Positions 24,661 to 36,050 of a stretch of 64,000 nucleotides of DNA are shown piece by piece. The stretch spans positions 26,784,001-26,848,000 of the forward strand of contig OZ316891.1 of the NCBI GenBank assembly GCA_973895155.1, in the 5' to 3' direction. This DNA comes from Marsupella aquatica. Taxonomy: Eukaryota; Marchantiophyta. Each line of letters begins with the position of its first letter. The first letter of the stretch is position 1. The translations under genes and the position numbers were made by a program. The notes beneath the pieces were generated by a model. It made no database searches. It worked only from the letters and a program-made list of their open reading frames with translations, and was not told where the DNA came from.

Positions 24661-24860
24661 ACTTGCTACAATCTCACTGAAAAGTCTTCGGCACTTTCGG
24701 CCAAAACTGCCTGCCAAAATTCTCTAGGTTTTTTGTTTCCATCAGCTACAGAAGTTCTCCACCTGGACCCACTAGCCAGAATCCTACTGTCGTCCTTAAA
24801 TTTAGGGACATTTAACGTCAAAAACAAATCTACAGTGGGAAGTATAATAAGGAGTATTAT
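24645..24860 (+). repeat. Dispersed repeat family, copy 3
   Basis: Contains GGCACTTTCGGCCAAAACTG, CCCACTAGCCAGAATCCTA and CCTTAAATTTAGGGACATTT in the family order. A 77-codon open frame runs through it but has no recognisable domain. Confidence 0.6.
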
Positions 24861-25279
24861 CAGCCCAGACGAAAAACTTTAAAACCACGCCAGGCGCGTC
24901 GGTGTGCGCCTCTTACAGTTGGCCAGCTTTCTACAAGCAGCCGAATTGAGGCTTCCGCTAAATAAGGCTTCTGTTACACAAACGACAGGACTACTATCTG
25001 GAGCACGAGCCAAATCTGTCCGCCATTCTATGTGGAGCACGAGAGGCGACGCCAAATCTAGCCACACTGCCCACACTGTTCGCCAGGGGCCCCTACGGTA
25101 GGTGCGGTTTTGTCGTCAAGCGCCCCTTAGGCATACCCCCGTCCGTACCGACAACGCCCGGAGAAGGGGCTGACGTACCACCGTTACGATGATAGTCCAC
25201 CCTCAGTCCCTCACGGGATTACGTGAAGCCCTCACTTCAAAGTGAGGAAACTCTGGTGTCCCGGTAAGTACGCTATAAC

Positions 25280-25530
25280 GTTGTTTTTTAGTGGCAAAAA
25301 TTCGCCAAATTTCATTTCCCCAACAAGCTTTCGCCACTCTTGGCCAGAATTAATTAATAGTTTTCTGTCTCATTAGCCAGCCTCCCACAGAGGCCCTATT
25401 AGGCAAAATCTAATGGCCATCCTTGAAACTAGCGGGATCGGTCAAGAAACTACTCAGATATGGAATATTCCAAGGATCTTCTGCTTCACACAATGGACAT
25501 CATTTGCCACTCCTGGCCAAAATGTAAAAA
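25280..25530 (+). repeat. Dispersed repeat family, copy 4
   Basis: Contains the head GTTTTTTAGTGGCAAAAATT, then GCCACTCTTGGCCAGAATT, TCTGTCTCATTAGCCAG and CATCCTTGAAACTAG, ending near GAATATTCCAAGGATCTTC. It is the clearest plus-strand copy; its head matches the reverse complement of 59716-59800. Confidence 0.65.
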
Positions 25531-25855
25531 CTGGTACAAATCAAATGTTGACAATATATAGTGTACTACTATACTATATAGCACTAAAGTGAACTCTATG
25601 ATAGACCTTTGAACATAGTGCTCCCCTGAATCACATTTTGGTGGTCTGTACAAAAACATAATGCTCCCCTAAAAATCACATTTTGGTGTTCAGTAGGAGT
25701 TTTTGTAGGATAATTCTATTTAAATGATTTAGAGTACATAGTACAATGGTCCTATGGATCACAAGGGTAGTCTTTCAAAGCCCCCATGGACCACATTTCC
25801 CAAAATTTGAGTTTATTGTAATAATTTGATGTTCATAAATTCAAATAGTTTTTAG

Positions 25856-26005
25856 TTTTGAGTATGTACTAGAGGAGTAGCTAATCAAATGAAAGGTTTT
25901 TACAAATTACTTTTGAGGATGTACTAGAGGAGTAGGTAATCAAATCATAGGTTTTTACAAATTAGTTTTGAGTATGTACTAGAGGAGTAGGTAGATTACG
26001 TTTTG
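25856..26005. repeat. 54-bp tandem repeat, about 2.7 units
   Basis: Units reading TTTTGAG(T/G)ATGTACTAGAGG begin at 25856, 25911 and 25965, each followed by AGTAG, AATCAAAT and a GTTTTTACAAATTA stretch. Confidence 0.85.
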
Positions 26006-26857
26006 ATCATCTTATTTCCTTAAATTTAAGTAGAACTATCAGATCCCTCATGATTGGAGTCTGCAGTCTAGTGGGTAACTGGCAATTGGAGCACAAGAAG
26101 CTTGGCAAGCCCACAACAAAATTGCCTTTTGGCTCTGCATATTGTTTTAGCGAGAATATGGTCTGAGATGGTAGGTCCAAGATTACTTTTTGAATAGGAT
26201 AATGTCCTGGTTAGAGGGCATTGTGTGATATAATGCCTGTAACTAGTACATTAATGTACATAAAAACTTGAGTGACTTTTCGATAAGAAACAAGAAAAAG
26301 TGAATCCCTGAAATAGAAAATTCAAAAAAGAAGAGTCATCCAAGAAGTGTTTGCTATGGAAGTGGCCAAAAATATACCTTCTTCAGTTATATTAAATTCT
26401 ATTCATAGATATTTTGTTAGTATCACCATATAAGATTTGGTTATCATCTTGAGATCTTGACTAAATTTATTTATTTGTGTGGTAAAACTATATTTAATTT
26501 TTACTTTTACTATATTTATGGTGTTTTGCATATTCCCCTCCTCAAAAAAAGGGGTGCATTATGGAGAATTAATGCACTCAAATATACAAAGAGAAAAGTC
26601 ACGAAAGGCTTTACGAGTACAAACTAGAACTAGCCAAAAAATAATACATTGTTTCTTTAAGAAATTTAAATTTTGATAATCATGAATTTTTTTATATACA
26701 AATATCACTTTATATAACTCCTAGATTAGAAAAAAATGAATTATAATAATTAACCTAAAAATGGATTTTATATGACCTTTATTTGTTTGCAATCGTATCC
26801 AAAATTACTAAAGCTGGCCCCTGCCAGGCTCCATTAATGTCTGGTGTTGGGGAGACG

Positions 26858-27183
26858 AGGTATTCTATAATGCGAGCAAACAGGAGTTTTGTTAGCGAGG
26901 AGAGTAACTATTGTTAGCGGCGAGGTGAGTATTGTTAGCGAGACGCGTGTAGTTTTAAATTTATTTTGCTTTTTGCTGCCTTTTCTATTTTTTGTGTGTT
27001 TTTTATGACTCCATATGGCTAGCGAGATCGCTAGCAAAAAGAAGAGTCCACAAAATGGATGTTATCAAGCAGTTTACTGTTAGCGAGGCAATTGCATATA
27101 GAAAAATTAGGGGTCATGTGAGGAAACGGTTTGCTCATGCCAGGAAAATTTCTACTGTTTCCTCGCACGCTACAATGACCCTG
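26858..27183 (-). mobile_element. hAT-like MITE, copy B (inverted)
   Basis: A 326-bp relative of copy A in opposite orientation. The left end begins AGGTATTCTATAATGCGAGC. The right end, read on the minus strand, begins CAGGGTCATTGTAGCGTGCG. Flanks are GGGAGACG (26850-26857) and GGCAGACT (27184-27191), an 8-bp target duplication with two mismatches, at the same borders as copy A. The interior keeps GCTAGCGAGATCGCTAGC, a perfect palindrome. There is no coding sequence, so a transposase elsewhere would have moved it. Confidence 0.78.
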
Positions 27184-27199
27184 GGCAGACTACCAAGTC

Positions 27200-28690
27200 C
27201 TTTTGGCAGGTGGACGTGTGGGGAGAGCACCTGGCCACATTAGCTCCCACAAGGTCCTTTTGGCAGCATGGTATCACAGAAGGTCCAACCTCATCAACAG
27301 CCAACCATCCCATCATAGGCACCATGCCATCTGAAGCCCATGACTTCCACCCAAAGAGAAATTGCTCAACATTGTTGATAGCAACACATGGTGGGCTTCA
27401 TTGTTTTGGATGGCTGGCTGATAAATCATTTTTGCAACGGACTGCCCTCTTTTCCAGATGGGTTGGAGTGCTCTAAGAGTTGATTTCTGTTCACTCCCAT
27501 TGACCCCCTTATTGTGCCAAACTGTGCTATACTTCCTCTGTGCAACCACCATTCACAAGAGGATCAGGGGTTGGCAAGTTAGGAGGTGAATGGAAATCAA
27601 ATCCTAACTTATGGGACATGAAGGGAATTTCTCAACAAGGACTGCATGGACTAGCCATTTCTATCAGCTGTAAAGATTAAGCAAGACTACTTGAGAGAAA
27701 ATTTTGCTTAATCTCCACAATCTGGAACAAAATATGTGTTTGCCATATAGCATATAGCATGTTCATCCTACTACATGCCTATTTTGACTTATCTTAAAGA
27801 ATTGAAATGAGGAGACATTTTACTTTTAACCTAAGTTTATGAAAAATAAGTATTGAAAGTATGATTATACAAAAGTGAATGAAAAAATTGCACACCATTT
27901 TAAAAGTGATAAAAGTACAATACTACATGTGCATTAATTGAAAGATATTACAGTAGTTAATGTACCTGTATAAGTACAGCGCTTAATGATTCAAAGAGCA
28001 CTTTATGATTCAAAGAGAAGAGCGTGAACTACTTAACTTTGTTTTTTTAAATTTTCTGCTCTATGTGGGGCTCTTTATTTAGGTGACACCTGTTCATCAA
28101 TAAACCATGAACAACTTAAATTCTATGACCAATGGTATATAAGGTGCACTCATCAGTGAATAGTGTACTACTTGTCTGGTTGAAGGGTCAAACTTCTCAT
28201 GCAGGTAAAGAAATATGCCCCTAAAAATGTTAAAAAAAATAGGGAACCTAATATAAACTATGCCCCTCAAAATGTTTTAAAAATGTAAGGGACCTAATAA
28301 AAACAAATGAAATTAAAAAAGTTAAGAGGGCTGCCAAAAATAACTAAATTCTAAATAATACATGACTAAAACATGGATTAGGCCAAATTAACATAAAAAT
28401 ATATTTCAATCAAAGTGAATGAGACAAGATAACCAAAGAATGTTCCACCGTATAGTAGCCTCAAAAAAAATCAGGAACAAAATATGTGTTTGCCAATAGG
28501 GAGCTGGTGTTTGGCGGGTGAATGGCTGTGAAGGGGTCTCTCAAATATGTGCACTGGAGAGATGGAATTTTCTCCACTGAATTGGGAGCACCCATAGTAC
28601 AAAAGTTTAGATCTTAAAGCAGCCCTAAAGCAGTGTTTTTCTTAGGGGGTGGGGGCTTTCAGTACCCCAACCATTGTCTGCTGATTTATC
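27200..28690. other. Intergenic, no gene recognised
   Basis: Mostly AT-rich with short frames. A roughly 56-bp tandem duplication (ATGCCCCTAAAAATGTT / ATGCCCCTCAAAATGTT) lies near 28213-28315. Confidence 0.4.
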
Positions 28691-28830
28691 TTTTGGGTCA
28701 AGTTTAATCATCCCCTTTGGATCATCCTCAAATCTAGGTAGATGTAATGGTTATAAAATAATCAAAGAGAAATAGATAAGGAATGTTCTTAGCAACATCT
28801 CATGATACAAGGTGACATTCACCACCCTGG
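28690..28830 (+). repeat. Dispersed repeat family, partial copy 5
   Basis: Tail portion only: CATCCTCAAATCTAGGTAGA, AATAATCAAAGAGAAATAGA and TAAGGAATGTTCTTAGCAAC match the tail of the copy at 20310-20590. Confidence 0.5.
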
Positions 28831-29043
28831 CCTGGAACACACATCCCACTAAGTCCAACTACCCATTGTCTTCTGAGCTGGTGGAACCCATGGTACCAAA
28901 ACAGCTGACATTTAAAGCACCGTCGAGGACATTGGGGGTTTCTAAGAGGCCTTAGGTACAAATGTGTGCAAGAAAGCAAGCGACGTTTGGTGCAACATAA
29001 TGACCACCTCTGCAGCAAGATGGCTGGGCATTGTTGATGGTTA

Positions 29044-29322
29044 TCAAACCTCAAAACTTGATGTGACTTAAGGGTTAAGGTTACTCACAAAACAAATTAG
29101 GAACTACCAAACTCAAAATCCACAAGGTTTTGTCTCAAGAATCATCATATGGATACCAGAGTCGATATTTTATGGATCATGGATTTCATAGTCCATGTGT
29201 TTTGTCTCAACCAATCATCATATGCATACTAGAGTTGATATTTTATGGATTTTTGATTTCATAGTCCATGGTGCTTTTGTCAGTAACCTTAACCCTTAAC
29301 TTGCATCAGTTTTGAGGTTGAG
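29044..29322. mobile_element. 279-bp inverted-repeat element (MITE-like)
   Basis: The left end (29044-29093) contains AACCTCAAAACTTGATG and AAGGGTTAAGGTTACT. The right end (29273-29322) is its reverse complement with a few differences, giving arms of about 48 bp. The interior holds two copies of a roughly 75-bp block with CAATCATCATATG-like and GATATTTTATGGAT words. No target duplication is evident and there is no coding capacity, so the superfamily cannot be assigned. Confidence 0.7.
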
Positions 29323-29539
29323 ACCCCTGATATTGCCCATGCCATTTTTTTTCTTTTTTTTTCATATTTTTTTTTTGCATTTTTTGTCATGCCATCTTGC
29401 CTAGATGATAAGCTACATTGCAGCAGTAGGAGAGGAGCGGTGGCGAGATTTCTGATCAAGATTGGTTTGAACTTTTGAGGAGAACGATCGTGCTGCTGGA
29501 GATGATAGATGGTACCATCACAGGCACTAGAGCTATTAT

Positions 29540-31193
29540 TTGGAGGTTTGTTATACAGTCAGGAACGAGTGGAGAATCGACGATACTCCGGAGACAAATG
29601 CCTTGCCAGTGTTCATGACTGAAGGAAACTGGCACAGGATGTCTTGGCTGAGCATGGAGTCCTATGAGAATGACGAAAACATGTGGGTGAATCGACTGAC
29701 GAAGTCCTTGCTGGGATTGGACCCACAGACCCTTTTTTACCGGAGTTCGTTACATATGTATGGCACACTCCTCTGGTTGTAAATGATGAATTGTTTGTGA
29801 GAGTGAACTGGTGGTGCAGTGTCAAAGGACAAGTGCCACAAATGCAAAGAATGAAAACAGTGAGGTTAGGTGGCAGAAAACAAAATGCTCTTGTGAATTT
29901 CATAGTCATTCACAAGATTGTGTGATGTATGCAATTCAGCTTTGAATCTTAAGATCAGGCTACTTCCGCTGTTTTTGGACTGCTCATATGTTATGATTCC
30001 TGCGGTATCATCAGGGATTTTCATGTAGCGAATTAGTTGTCAGAAACAGATGTTGCCTTCAACAATTTTGTTCAACGTTTTCAAAGTGAGCTTTTTGCTG
30101 TGCCTGCCGCCCCCTAAACCCTAAACATTATTTTGGCACAGCAATAAAATCTAAACGTTAACCCACATCAAATCTACACGTTAAGATTGGCGCTTCTTTC
30201 TTTGGCACTCGATGATATTCAGTAGAACTTTTTGTTGTGCGTAATTGCGTCATAGAGTGTTCAGTATGGCTACATCGTGTGTATTTGAAACTTTGTTTTG
30301 GCACGGACTGACATTGAGTAGAACAGAGAAGCAGGTACGACCCCTTGGACTCGTTTTGGAACCCCACAGCATATATTTGATGGTGAAGAACTTTTTGATG
30401 CATCTATAAATGACAAACTTTTGAGAGTCCACTTTGATGAAGTTTTGGAAGGATTTGTGCCTGCCTAAGCTGATGACGATTACAGGCCTTTCAGAAGCTT
30501 GTAACCGATTTTCTCTTGAAGAGTAATATTCTCCGTAAGTTACCTGTTGTCCAAAGGCTGGGTTATAACATTAAAGTTTGTATCCAAACACATTCTTGAA
30601 AGTTTTCGTTAAAGTTCAAGGACAGATGGGTTCCCTTCCACAGGGGAAGGCACAGAGGACGTGAGACAATTCCGAGAGACAAACATCTATCGAGATGAAA
30701 TGTTGCAGCTCTTTGAAAAGCAGGATATTTATATTGTCAGCATCACAGAGGATTCAAAAGATACTACAGGACTTTCTGATATCAGCCACTGCCAAAGATT
30801 ATGGCTTAATAGTGCATGGACGTCCTTCGAGTCAAAGGAACATGGATAGTTCTGCGTTCTGCTATGCAGATTGCGAATATTATCAGATTTTACGATGGAT
30901 TGTATTCCCGAAAGGTATGTGACATACAATTGCATTATCCCCTTTGCATTGAAATTCAAGTACAATCCATATTGGACCTCCCTTGCGTAGATTGGTGTTT
31001 TACTGAGAGGTCTTTCGAGTACTTTAATTTTCTTATGCTTGTGTTGCAGATTTCGTTGTCGGACCTCGATCTCAAACGAAATGGAGAAGATGAACGACTA
31101 TTAACAGCTTTGGCCGATAACGGTTCAGGCTTACAAATCTCTGATGACTCGATACTAAACTTCGAGGTTGCTGGCTTAGTACTCGACAATTAA
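29540..31193 (+). pseudogene. IPK1: Decayed inositol-pentakisphosphate 2-kinase (IPK1)
   Basis: IPK1 makes phytate (InsP6) from InsP5. Family-like blocks occur in order but in different frames: CSVWLHRVYLKL (about 30257-30295, the CxxMHQxxK region), SRYDPLDSF (30330-30356), PQHIFDGEELFDA (30364-30402), KLVTDFLLKSNILRKL (about 30495-30543), FLISATAKD (30773-30799) and, after an intron, ISLSDLDLKR (31050-31079). The last intron (30915-31049) keeps AAG/GTATGT and TTGCAG, so the copy came from DNA, not a processed mRNA. There are stops between the first blocks and after GFVPA, and frame changes near 30357, 30490 and 30880. The open frames at 29540-29925 may be the N-terminal part (MWVNRLTKSLLG resembles an IPK1 segment), but this is weak. 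A divergent gene with unusual splicing is less likely. Confidence 0.6.
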
Positions 31194-31199
31194 CTGTGA

Positions 31200-33050
31200 T
31201 CAATATGAGGTCCTTATTCGCAGGGTTACTCATGACTCTGGTAGTTATTAAAGAGTGGAAAATCGCTCATACTAAATTGTGTAGTGATGTGTTTTTTTCT
31301 GTTTGAGGTTGGCCCACATTCACATCATATTGAGACATTTACAGTAGTTTGAGGCTAATACTTGGTGTGAAGACACCCGTGTTTGAAGTTTTAGAATTCC
31401 ACGATCAGTTAACAGGTTTGTTTTTCATGTACTTGTGCGCGAAGGTCAGAAAGAGATTAAAGCAATCATGGCAGAGTGAACAATTTGTGAGATTGAACTT
31501 TCTGTATTCGATTGATTAGTTGTTTATGACCTATTTGTAGGAAATGAAAACAAGTGGCTAGTAAAACCGTCTTTTTCTGTCCCACCCACGAAAGCAGAAT
31601 ACAGCTTCGCGCTTTTCCAAGGATTGAGGTACTGTAGTTAGCGAACCAGTTCCAAACCTGCGACTGTTCGTCTTGAGCCTTCTCTAAGCAGTTTATGTAG
31701 ACCTCTTTCCCACGACATCAAAACTAGAAACATCTGAGCAACCACAATGACTTTTAATTGATGCTAATTTGCATTCACAATTACTGCCGTGATTGGTGGA
31801 GTGAAGAATTAGTGTGAAACTTCGACGCGAGTTGGCTGAGACATGTTCCGATTAGATTGCTCTCGTAACAGCTTCATTTGGTAAAAACCCATACCGGACC
31901 CACGATGTCATTCCATCCCATCCCATCCCAATTCCAATCCAGCCATGAATAAAGAATGTAGAGCGAGATCATGGATGTCGACGATTAATGCTTCCTTAAC
32001 CGGACGGTTCTCGTAATTAAACTAGAGCCACGATCATAGTCACACGGGAATTCAGTGCTACTCGTAAGACCCAGCTCACTATAGAAGACGCAGCCCCAAC
32101 GGATCACCTCCAGTATGATCGATTCGACTGTAATCTAACAGGATTATGAAGAATCGCAAAGTCGCCTGCTTCTACGGCTATGCCATGTCTATATGGATCA
32201 GCACCACCCATCTCTACATAGGAGCGATGTCAATAACTGTCTGGATCTCGATCTCTCGCGTGTACAAAGAAGACTATTCGTAGTGAAGTGCATTTCATTC
32301 AACCGGCGAGCATTTCAAAGGGAAGCACAACTTAGAGCAGATGTATGCACTTTTATTCATCCTGCTAATAGATGCATTCAATTAAAATAGGCGAGGTTGC
32401 TGACTCCGAGAAAAAACGGAACCGCCGAACTGACAATACATGTACATAGACTCCCATTATTTTATCAGATAGAGTGTTTCAAATTCATCTATCCAGCATG
32501 GAAGGGGACCCACAACCAACACAAATCATAGTGGCTCGGCGGCGAGTGTAGCACAAGGTCCGAAGCCAATGCAAGGATGCCTTTCTGCTGAGATGCGCAG
32601 TGACAGCGATTCAAAACGATTCACCGCTTTTGGGTGCGACCTCCTCATGCAGGGGGCCTTCAAATCTCTCAACTCCCAACCTCGACTCCCAGAATTTAGT
32701 TCGCTACTCTCCAGGATGGAAATGAGATCGGTCCTTCTCCAGATGCGGATGGGGACTCCACACTAAGATTGAGTCAGTTCCTCAGTATTACTACCAGTAC
32801 GTCCTCCAAAATAATCTTCAACCTGGTAAGAATCATATGAATCAAAAGAGTTTTCTACATTGTGTGCTGTATATAATACAGACTTGCAAAGCTCAACAGA
32901 TCCGATGGGGCATCGACACATCATTTTGCAGCCCAGATCCGTCATAACCTCTGAGAAGTAAAGCCCCTGGGCACATAGTTTTGGCTCCCCTATCAAAATT
33001 TCATGTGCATGAAGCTATACAGCATACAGAAAAGGTTTCGATAAGTGACC
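31200..33050. other. Intergenic, no gene recognised
   Basis: Short frames only. The end near 33050 lies just 3' of the RALF gene. CATCCCATCCCAT pyrimidine repeats occur near 31910-31930. Confidence 0.4.
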
Positions 33051-33057
33051 TGGTCAT

Positions 33058-33522
33058 TCAACCTCTGTAGCATCGAGTGATACGGGAGCATCCCCTAGTG
33101 TATGGCCGGACTGCTCCACTGGCAGAATGGCAATTCGGGGTGTAGTATGACCTTCCAGACCGAGGTGGGCAAGGGACGTTGCTCGCCGAGAGAGCTCCGT
33201 AGCTGATGTACATACTAGAAGACCACAGCTCTCTCCTCGACAATTCTTCCCCGACGACTGGTGCCAGTTCTTGCGGAATGACACCTCTGGCACTCCCCTC
33301 GTCAGAATCTGTGGGCAGCACCCGAGGAAGATCGATATCGCCAAGTGATGACGGCCGGAAAACGGATGAGGTAGCCCTAGCCATGGAATCAGACACCCGT
33401 CTGCCAGTTGCCGCCTCCAAGGTGTGCACTCTTTCCAAGCCGATCAGAAAAATGGTAATGGAAACCAGAATCTTAAGCCTCGACGAGACTCCTCTCCGCA
33501 ATTCCCCACGAAGATCCCCCAT
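33058..33522 (-). CDS. RALF: Rapid alkalinization factor (RALF) peptide precursor
   Basis: A single-exon precursor of 154 codons from an ATG at 33522. RALFs are secreted Cys-rich peptides that signal through CrRLK1L receptor kinases (the FERONIA group) with LLG co-receptors to control apoplastic pH and cell expansion. Visible features: a hydrophobic core (about residues 17-28, ILVSITIFLIGL) as signal peptide; a propeptide; a subtilase (S1P)-type RRxL site as RREL at 96-99; the receptor-binding YISYGAL at 105-111; and four Cys at 118, 131, 145 and 151, with SYY at 125-127, RPYTRGC at 139-145 and the ITRC end. The mature peptide would be about 55 residues and basic. The pattern is complete and unbroken. 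An opposite-strand open frame (33206-33586) overlaps it and should be ignored. Confidence 0.93.
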   Translation of the reverse strand: MGDLRGELRRGVSSRLKILVSITIFLIGLERVHTLEAATGRRVSDSMARATSSVFRPSSLGDIDLPRVLPTDSDEGSARGVIPQELAPVVGEELSRRELWSSSMYISYGALSASNVPCPPRSGRSYYTPNCHSASGAVRPYTRGCSRITRCYRG

Positions 33523-33529
33523 GATCGAT

Positions 33530-34520
33530 TCAACTTTCGTTCCTCTGAACGCAATCGTCGACGTCCAACCTCACTTCCGTAGCTAGCTAGATGACGTCCT
33601 TAATTAATCAGAAGAGGATTCCTTGCCTCCTCCCTCCTCCGTCCAGAAAGGAATTGATCCCGCGCTTCGTGTTGTTCCGGAACGCGAACATCAGCCAGAA
33701 ACCGATGTCGAACGTGTTGTCCTCTCGAGCTCAAGCTCATGTGGGATGGATCGATGAATGCAGAGCAAACGGTAAGCCACCTGAAAGTGATTGAAATTCG
33801 AACAGCTAACGCGGCGAGAAACTTTGACTAACAATGCGGTTAGCCCTCGATCGAGATACTTAGTATTTGACCCTCAGGATCGACCAGAAATATCCGGGAA
33901 CACAAATCGATCATGCGCAGGCCTATATCTCCGAGGCTTCCGACCGCGGCGCACTTTGCAGCATGAGCGATATAAAACTATATGGAGATCGAAAGAAGCC
34001 AAGAACACGAACAGTGTTCATGAGCGGGTTCATGAGTAAGTGCCACAGTGCCGGTTTAGTTTTCAAGTCAGCTTCGCACTGTAGGGAAACGATCCGTCAT
34101 AGAATGCTCAAATGGAGCTAGGAGAGAACAATCAGCACCAAGACAAAAGCCAAGAGGAGCGCAAGCAAACTGCTCCGGCAACGCATGTTCGAGAGCGAAT
34201 AAATGCCCAGTCAAAACATGTGATCATTTGACTTGATTCCAGGAAAAACGCTCAGCACTATTCCTGTGAACAATTCATGTGTCACTTATCTCAAAGCAGA
34301 AACATCTTCCGAACCTACCGATGGCAAGCTTAATTTATATCACTGAAGGTTGCTGTATCAAAACTACATATGATCAAAGAGAATCGCTGACGTAGCAAAT
34401 GGTATATCATCGAGTATCGACTGAATTGTAGGAATTGCATGCCAAGCCAGGTGAATAACCCATTAATACACTGCATAGAGCTAGAAATTCACTGTCTTAT
34501 ACAACCCCGGCCATGCAAAC
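33530..34520. other. Intergenic, presumed RALF promoter side
   Basis: Upstream of the minus-strand RALF gene. Several short plus-strand frames, none recognisable. Confidence 0.4.
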
Positions 34521-34525
34521 GAGCT

Positions 34526-34639
34526 ACTGCCTGGAAGTGTGGAACTGAAGTGAATTGCTTATTATCATCATTTGCAATTTGTACTGCCTGGAAGTGTGGA
34601 ACCGAAGTGAATTGCTTATTATCATCATTTGCAATTTGT
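34526..34639. repeat. 57-bp tandem duplication
   Basis: Two copies starting ACTGCCTGGAAGTGTGGAAC at 34526 and 34583 differ by about one base, so the duplication is recent. Confidence 0.92.
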
Positions 34640-35322
34640 AATGATGCATTTTTCAGATGGCCAAGTTTCACCTGACCGGAACAGATCGCGATTTAAGCGA
34701 AGAGATATACATGCTCGCGTTCAAATGAGAGCTGTCGTGCACAGATCGTTACAACTTACAAAATTCGCTCTTTTGACACCCCGCAGTACTGAGTAATAAC
34801 TCAGCGCACAGGCAGGCGAAGAACGGGGATGTGGGGGGTTGATGTGCAATAAAGCTCCTAAAGATGTCGAACATTCGTACGCATCGCACCTCGAAGTACA
34901 TACGGTGTGCAGGTACAGTTCAGATTGCCGAAAAATATGGGCCAGAGATCGAGACCTGTCGATGGGCTACTATCAGCATTATCATCCGCACCCACTCCAG
35001 CACCATCAATTCTAATTAATCTCTCAAGTATCCGCGATCTTTAGTGCTCATGACTGTGCCCCTCCATGTAAAAGCAACGAATGTCTCATTGCTCTCATTA
35101 CAGTCTTGAGTACGAAAGTAAAGCGATGAATGAAGAGACGAAGATCCTGAAGCATAACTGGTGTACCGTAAGAAGGGTGAACGTCTAACGAACGTGCGGA
35201 CAGCCACAGCCGTGCTGAGCGAGCGAGCAAGACGGCGGAAAGGGAGGCAGCAAGTGGATGCTGTGCATGTGCTGTACTGGACTGTACTCATACGTGAGTA
35301 TTGTTGACGACGATTGGAATGA

Positions 35323-35640
35323 GCGAGATGTATGCCTAAGTAAAATCAGTGGGTGACAGAAAGAGCAAGCTGTAAACTCGGTGCTGATGGAGAGAGAAAC
35401 GGAGTTGCGAAGATTGGAAATTTGGAATTGTACTGTGTGGGAGCAAGACTGTACTACAGTAGTCTGGTCTGGTCTGGTCTGGAGAAATTGGAGGCGAGAT
35501 GTATGCCTAAATAAAATCAGTGGGTGAGAGAAAAGCGAGCTGTAAACTCGGTGCTGATGGAGAGAGAACCGGAGTTGCGAAGATTGGAATTGCACTGTGT
35601 GGGAGCAAGACTGTACTACTGTACTAGTCTGGTCTGGAGA
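35323..35640. repeat. 171-bp tandem duplication
   Basis: GCGAGATGTATGCCTAA begins at 35323 and again at 35494. The copies share GTAAACTCGGTGCTGATGG and GAGTTGCGAAGATTGG with small indels. The 136-codon minus-strand frame across it reflects the repeat. Confidence 0.88.
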
Positions 35641-35914
35641 AAATTAAAGCTTCGTACGTAGCTGCGCGATTTCCTCGCTCTGATGGATATGGATGAATCG
35701 AGAGAAGTACCGTAGTCAGGGTGTTGGCTCTGACTTATGGAGGTCGATTTCCTCGATGTAATGGATCGAGAGCACCACTCAGGTTATTGCTTGCTGGCTC
35801 TCACATATATATAGTGGGAGAGGGCTCATTCCGATCGAATACAATGGGTCCAGAGGTCAAATTGGAGGATGGACAGATATTTCTTTGAGAATCTTATATA
35901 TATTATTTTAAATT

Positions 35915-36050
35915 ATTATTTTTGCTGTAGTGGGTGGTCTATAACCACAATAATGACCTAACTGAATAAAAATAATATAATCATCTACAGTACTTATATT
36001 GTCTTTGTATTTTAATATTATATTATAATATAACCAGCCCAGGCCATAGA
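35915..36050 (+). repeat. Direct repeat flanking the copia insertion, left copy
   Basis: Contains ACAATAATGACCTAACTGAA then TAAAAATAATATAATCAT and ends in TATAACC(A/G). The partner at 43330-43450 has the same order and orientation at roughly 80% identity by eye. Confidence 0.75.

Noticed and set aside
25080-25260. GC-rich segment resembling structured RNA
   Set aside because: Some local complementarity, but no fold or conserved motif that I could recognise.
28800-29054. Minus-strand frame with RCFKC...H resembling a zinc knuckle of a LINE or gag protein
   Set aside because: Spacing is off by one and the last Cys is missing; no reverse transcriptase nearby. Too weak to call.
33206-33586. 126-codon plus-strand open frame opposite the RALF gene
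   Set aside because: The minus strand has the full RALF signature; this frame is its shadow with no recognisable domain.
35185-35595. 136-codon minus-strand open frame
   Set aside because: It runs through a 171-bp tandem duplication and repeats itself at protein level; no start context or family.
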